Shown here piece by piece: positions 59,602 through 64,000 of a DNA stretch of 64,000 nucleotides. Within the stretch, counting starts at the first letter, position 1; the number at the start of each line of letters is the position of its first letter. The position numbers were made by a program, and so were the translations under genes. Where the stretch lies: assembly GCA_014801865.1 (NCBI GenBank), contig JAAVDH010000035.1, positions 1-64,000 on the forward strand, given 5' to 3'. The notes under the pieces are model-generated. The model was given only the letters and a program-made list of their open reading frames with translations. It was not told the origin of the DNA and ran no database searches. Source of the stretch: Bacteroides sp. (GTDB lineage Bacteria; Bacteroidota; Bacteroidia; Bacteroidales; Muribaculaceae).

Positions 59602-60947
59602 ACCTCTCAGCCTACGCCGATGATGATTCCGTGAGCCGCCCGGTCGGTCTCACTGCCCTGACAGCCGCCATAACACGACGTCTCTCCGTGCCTGAGCTGC
59701 AAAACGTGTGGCTCACGGCCGAATTGAGCGACGTGAATGTGCGCGGAGGCCACTGCTACATGGAGCTGCTTGAAAAGAATCCGTCAAGCGGTCAGCCTGT
59801 GGCCAAAGCAAGAGCGGTAATCTGGGCCAATTACTTCACGCGCATCAATGCGGAATTCCGCGCTGCCACCGGTCAACCCTTCACAAGCGGCATGAAAGTC
59901 ATGCTACGCGGGTCTGTCAGCTTCCATTCGCTCTATGGGCTATCGATAGTGGTATCAGCTGTCAATCCGGCATACACCATGGGTGACCTCGAACAGCGTC
60001 GCCGCGAGATACTGATGCGCCTGAAACGTGAAGGCGTGCTTGAGCTCAACCGTTCACTAACGTGCCCGACCGTACCGCTACGTATAGCCGTTGTGTCAGC
60101 TCCTACGGCAGCCGGCTTCGGCGACTTTGCCAATCAGCTCTTCACCCACCCCTCGCATCTGCGCTTCACATGTCGCCTGTTTCCGGCCGTAATGCAGGGC
60201 GAGCAAGCCCCCGGAAGCATAATGGCCGCACTTGACGCCATAGCCGGCGAGTATGACCTCTGGGACTGCGCTGTAATCATACGCGGTGGTGGAGCATCAA
60301 GCGACCTCGCGGCATTTGACAACTATGATCTGGCATCGCATATAGCCCAGTTTCCCCTTCCCGTCATAGTGGGTATAGGTCACGAACGCGATGTGACAGT
60401 GCTTGACTACGTGGCCAATATGCGCGTCAAAACCCCGACGGCTGCCGCCGAATGGCTCATAGCACGCGGCACCGAGGCTCTCGGACGCCTGCAGTTCATA
60501 GCATCGTCCATGCTTCAGAGCCTTACTGACCGTATAGCGGGATGTCGCAGTCAGCTCGCCCACTATAGCGCAATGCTTCCCATGGCTCCGACCAACGCCA
60601 TAGCCCGCTGCGACTCACGCCTGCGCCAGGCAACAATGACGCTCGCCGGCATAGGAGGCAGGCGTATAGCCCCCGAACTGACACGACTCACCCATAAGGC
60701 AGAGGCCATAAAAGTGGCCGCCGACAATCTAATAGCGCGTCAGAAAGATCGCCTCAACAATCGCGAGGGGCTCATTGACGCTTACTCTCCGATGGCCACC
60801 CTGCGCCGAGGCTACTCCATAACCTCGGTTGACGGCCACGCTCTCACCTCTGTCAACGATCTCACCACCGGCAGAACCATAACGACCACTCTTGCCGACG
60901 GCACCATCACATCATCCATAACAAACATCCATGTCACAGAATCATAA
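59598..60947 (+). CDS. xseA: Exodeoxyribonuclease VII large subunit
   Basis: LQNVWLTAELSDVNVRGGHCYMELLEK, IAVVSAPTAAGFGDFANQL, VIIRGGGASSDLAAFDNYDLA, VIVGIGHERDVTVLDYVANMRVKTPTAAAEWL. Confidence 0.96.
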   Translation: MNLSAYADDDSVSRPVGLTALTAAITRRLSVPELQNVWLTAELSDVNVRGGHCYMELLEKNPSSGQPVAKARAVIWANYFTRINAEFRAATGQPFTSGMKVMLRGSVSFHSLYGLSIVVSAVNPAYTMGDLEQRRREILMRLKREGVLELNRSLTCPTVPLRIAVVSAPTAAGFGDFANQLFTHPSHLRFTCRLFPAVMQGEQAPGSIMAALDAIAGEYDLWDCAVIIRGGGASSDLAAFDNYDLASHIAQFPLPVIVGIGHERDVTVLDYVANMRVKTPTAAAEWLIARGTEALGRLQFIASSMLQSLTDRIAGCRSQLAHYSAMLPMAPTNAIARCDSRLRQATMTLAGIGGRRIAPELTRLTHKAEAIKVAADNLIARQKDRLNNREGLIDAYSPMATLRRGYSITSVDGHALTSVNDLTTGRTITTTLADGTITSSITNIHVTES

Positions 60948-61161
60948 AGACTTCACACCGGTAAGCGAACTTACCTATAATCAGGCCGTAAGCGAACTTG
61001 ACTCAATACTGCGCATGATGCAGAGCGACCAGTGCGACATAGACCGCCTCACGGCCTACACACGCCGCGCCTCCGAACTGCTTCGCGAATGCCGCAGTCG
61101 ACTCACCGCCACCGACGAAGAACTGCGCGGCATATTGGCAGACCTCACCGAAAACGTCTGA
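60931..61161 (+). CDS. xseB: Exodeoxyribonuclease VII small subunit
   Basis: LTYNQAVSELDSILRMMQSDQCDIDRLTAYTRRASELLRECRSRL, overlaps xseA. Confidence 0.9.
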   Translation: MSQNHKDFTPVSELTYNQAVSELDSILRMMQSDQCDIDRLTAYTRRASELLRECRSRLTATDEELRGILADLTENV

Positions 61162-61880
61162 TGTCGCACAGCCCCACATACCGCCCTCTTCTATATCATT
61201 TGCTCAATGGAGCCATTCTGGCGTGGCTAATGCTGTCATGCACCCACTCAAAGCCGGCTCCTACAGTAGAATATCCCGTAACGGGCGTCGACATATCGGC
61301 TCATAACGGAGATATCGACTTTGATGCGATGAGCCGGGAGGGAGTGGAATTTGTGCTGATAAAAGCCACCGAAGGGGTGAGTCATAAAGATGCCAACTTT
61401 CACACCAACTATCTTAAGGCCCGACGCGCGGGCATGAAAATTGGAGCATATCACTTCTTCCGCTTCGACTGCACGGGATATATGCAGGCTCTCAACATCC
61501 TGCACTCCATACGCGGCAAACATCTCGACCTGCCGGTAGTGATCGATGTTGAGGAGTGGACCAACTCCGTGACACAACCTACGGAAGGTGTGGTAGACGG
61601 ACTGAGACGCATGATAACGTGTCTCGAGGAACACGGTTACCGCGTGATGCTCTACAGCAATAAGAACGGATACGAGCGCTTCATCCGCTCACGCTTAGAG
61701 AGTTATCCAGTATGGTTATGTTCATTCTCGCCTCCTGACGATACTCATCGCTGGGTCATCTGGCAATACTCCCATCAGGGTCGGCTTGAGGGCACCCGCG
61801 GCCCCATTGACCTCAACGCATTCCGCGGCACCCGCGAAGAATGGGAAAAATGGGCTTCAGGAGCACGCCACGCACAATAA
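61161..61880 (+). CDS. GH25 family lysozyme/muramidase, lipoprotein
   Basis: ATG overlaps xseB stop (TGATG); GVDISAHNGDIDFDAMSREGVEFVLIKATEGVSHKDANFHTNYLKARRAGMKIGAYHFFRF. Confidence 0.93.
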   Translation: MSHSPTYRPLLYHLLNGAILAWLMLSCTHSKPAPTVEYPVTGVDISAHNGDIDFDAMSREGVEFVLIKATEGVSHKDANFHTNYLKARRAGMKIGAYHFFRFDCTGYMQALNILHSIRGKHLDLPVVIDVEEWTNSVTQPTEGVVDGLRRMITCLEEHGYRVMLYSNKNGYERFIRSRLESYPVWLCSFSPPDDTHRWVIWQYSHQGRLEGTRGPIDLNAFRGTREEWEKWASGARHAQ

Positions 61881-61988
61881 CCAATCATTGCAATCCGTTA
61901 TATAATAACCATTACTATACATAAGAGTAAGTTTTTTCTTGCGACTACTTATCATCATTTGCGATCTACTTATCATTATTTCAGCAAT

Positions 61989-64000
61989 ATGACTCTCTTC
62001 CACCGAGTGACAACATATCTCCTCAGACTGTGTGCCCTCTCCACGATTATATTTGCGGGCACATCCTCTCTGTATGCATTCCCCACTGATACCTACGCCT
62101 CCAAATCGGTGCTTGCCGAAGGACGATGGGTGAAAATCAGTGTCGATGAAACAGGAATGTACTGCATCAGCGATGCCGAACTGAAAAGAAGAGGTTTTGC
62201 CGACCCTTCGAAAGTAAAGGTTTATGGCTACGGAGGACAACGTATCAGCGATATTCTGTCACAGGAGAACTATATTGATGACCTGCCGCAGGTACAGAGC
62301 GAACACACATCAAAGGGACTCGTGTTCTATGGCGTAGGCCCCGCCTCATGGTCGCTCGTATCAAGCCGTTGGCACCATACGCTCAACCCCTTCTCGGAGT
62401 TGGGCTACTACTATTTGAGCGACAGAGAAATGGAGACCCGAGCCATACCTGAGGAAAACAGCGCGCGCAAGAGCGTAATGGCCGCCACCACCTTTATAGA
62501 TCGCATGTATCATGAAGTAGACCGTACTTCTCTGGGCTTCACAGGGCATCTGCTCCTTGGCGAAGATCTGCGTCGCAACCCCAATCTTACGCTATCGTTC
62601 AATCTGCCGGGAAGAGTTACAGGCACTCCAGTGTGGATGAAAACCACAATAGTAACCAAAGCTACATCTGCATCTACGGTAGTATTCACGGCCAACGGTA
62701 ATAATATCGAAGAGAACGTAAATACAATTGCCGCCGCCTCATCGAAGAATTACGGCCGCACAGCCACATTTACCAAGACCTTTACCATTGACAGCGACAA
62801 ACTTCAATTAGGTATAGCCCTTAACGCACCTGCCGCTGCTACGGCTGCATACCTTGACTATGTGACCATCAACTATACCCGAGAGATGCGCATGATTGAC
62901 AATCTGCTTCAATTTCGTCTCACCACTACCGGTGGACGTCTGACATCGGGCAATGCAAACACACGCGTGTGGGACGTGACCGACCCTCTTGACATACGCG
63001 CCATGGCCACTCTCAAAGAGAACGATAACCTCTACTGGATCAATCCTTACAGCGGTTCACGCTCGTATGTGGCATGGAGTGAGTCGGCGTCTTTCCTCAC
63101 CCCGAAATATGTAGAAACTGTAACCAACCAGAATCTGCACGACCTCTCTATATCGCCCGAGATGGTTATCTTCACCCATTCGGAATGGGCTGCACAGGCT
63201 CAGCGTCTGGCCGACTTCCACAGTCAGAATGACAAGATGGAGGTACTCGTAGTGACAATGGACAAAGTGTACAATGAATTCTCTTCAGGCACACGCGACG
63301 TAAACTCTATGCGTAAACTTCTGAAGATGTACTACGACCGTGGTCTTGAATCAGGCAAACCCCTGCGCTATGCCCTCATCATGGGGCGTCCGACATTTGA
63401 CAACCGTCGCCTTACCGATGAAATAAAGAATATCACTTATCCCCTTATGCCTACGTGGGAGAGTGACGAAGGTCTCGTCAGTACCGAATCATACACTACC
63501 GACGATGTATTCGCTTTCCTTGAGGATAACTCCGGCTCACGAATGGGCAGTGACCGTCTGTGTATAGCCGTAGGACGTGCTCCGGCACGCTCCGTAGGTG
63601 AAGCCCGCAACTTCGTTGACAAAGTGATAGCTTACTCCACCGAATCGCCCAAGACGGGATGGAAGAATCATGTGATGCTCATTGCCGACGATGGCGACCG
63701 TGGCGAACACATGAACCAGACCGAAAAGATGGTCAAGAATATGATGGCCGATCCTTCGGGAAGCAACATGACCTATAGCAAAATCTATGTGGATGCCTAC
63801 GACGAAATCGGTGGCATGTCGCAGGAGGGTTACAACCTCATGCACCGCTATCTTGACGAGGGCGTGATGCTGTGGACATACGTGGGCCACGCACACCAGA
63901 CTATGCTTGGCAGCGAGGGCCTGCTCAACTATGCCGACATCGACAAACTGTCACTCAGTCACTACCCCATATTCTACGGTGCCACCTGCCTGTACTTCGA
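61989..64000 (+). CDS. porU: Type IX secretion system sortase PorU (C25 gingipain-like), 3' end outside window
   Basis: Read by eye: MTLFHRVTTYLLRLCALSTIIFAG...SVLAEGRWVKISVDETGMYCISDAELKRRGFADPSKVKVYGYGGQ; later MLIADDGDRGEHM, MLWTYVGHAHQTMLGSEGLLNYADI, PIFYGATC. Missing from the ORF track because it is open at the window end. Confidence 0.88.
   Translation, partial: MTLFHRVTTYLLRLCALSTIIFAGTSSLYAFPTDTYASKSVLAEGRWVKISVDETGMYCISDAELKRRGFADPSKVKVYGYGGQRISDILSQENYIDDLPQVQSEHTSKGLVFYGVGPASWSLVSSRWHHTLNPFSELGYYYLSDREMETRAIPEENSARKSVMAATTFIDRMYHEVDRTSLGFTGHLLLGEDLRRNPNLTLSFNLPGRVTGTPVWMKTTIVTKATSASTVVFTANGNNIEENVNTIAAASSKNYGRTATFTKTFTIDSDKLQLGIALNAPAAATAAYLDYVTINYTREMRMIDNLLQFRLTTTGGRLTSGNANTRVWDVTDPLDIRAMATLKENDNLYWINPYSGSRSYVAWSESASFLTPKYVETVTNQNLHDLSISPEMVIFTHSEWAAQAQRLADFHSQNDKMEVLVVTMDKVYNEFSSGTRDVNSMRKLLKMYYDRGLESGKPLRYALIMGRPTFDNRRLTDEIKNITYPLMPTWESDEGLVSTESYTTDDVFAFLEDNSGSRMGSDRLCIAVGRAPARSVGEARNFVDKVIAYSTESPKTGWKNHVMLIADDGDRGEHMNQTEKMVKNMMADPSGSNMTYSKIYVDAYDEIGGMSQEGYNLMHRYLDEGVMLWTYVGHAHQTMLGSEGLLNYADIDKLSLSHYPIFYGATCLYF

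Noticed and set aside
1-64000. CRISPR array or cas genes
   Set aside because: No regularly spaced identical repeats with unique spacers and no Cas-like proteins seen; the only near-identical repeats are those listed.

Overview
Chromosomal segment of a Bacteroidales bacterium (Muribaculaceae-like by gene content and the GENNYALAA tmRNA tag; taxonomy is inferred). Recognisable blocks: (i) an AT-rich left edge with tRNA-Ser(GCT), a decayed XRE gene and tmRNA (ssrA, minus strand), whose 3' end is partly duplicated 107 bp downstream; (ii) a patatin-like phospholipase; (iii) a beta-helix protein plus BspA-like LRR protein module, with a distant paralogous module at 54-59 kb; (iv) a sialic-acid catabolic operon (MFS transporter, neuraminate lyase, AGE epimerase, a three-part SGNH/sialate-acetylesterase/cyclically permuted mutarotase fusion, a creatininase-family protein); (v) Fe-ADH and a GNAT-like protein; (vi) the fumarate reductase/succinate dehydrogenase operon, with a Cys-rich tail on the cytochrome b subunit; (vii) an AT-rich Rhs/YD-repeat polymorphic-toxin island, flanked by a 201-bp, 97%-identical duplication of the frdB 3' end and accompanied by four diverged small membrane proteins; (viii) a putative nonulosonate (sialic acid/KDN-like) biosynthesis cluster with a glycosyltransferase-like/CMP-sugar synthetase fusion; (ix) a large fimbrial locus with five tandem fimbrillins and two tip-like paralogs; (x) a DEAD-box helicase; (xi) DUF3256-xseA-xseB-GH25-porU (PorU runs off the window end). 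The strongest candidate for an undescribed system is the Rhs toxin with a hydrophobic C-terminal tip and a membrane-protein immunity array, apparently inserted repeatedly at the 3' end of frdB. All family calls come from reading the sequence; no searches were run.
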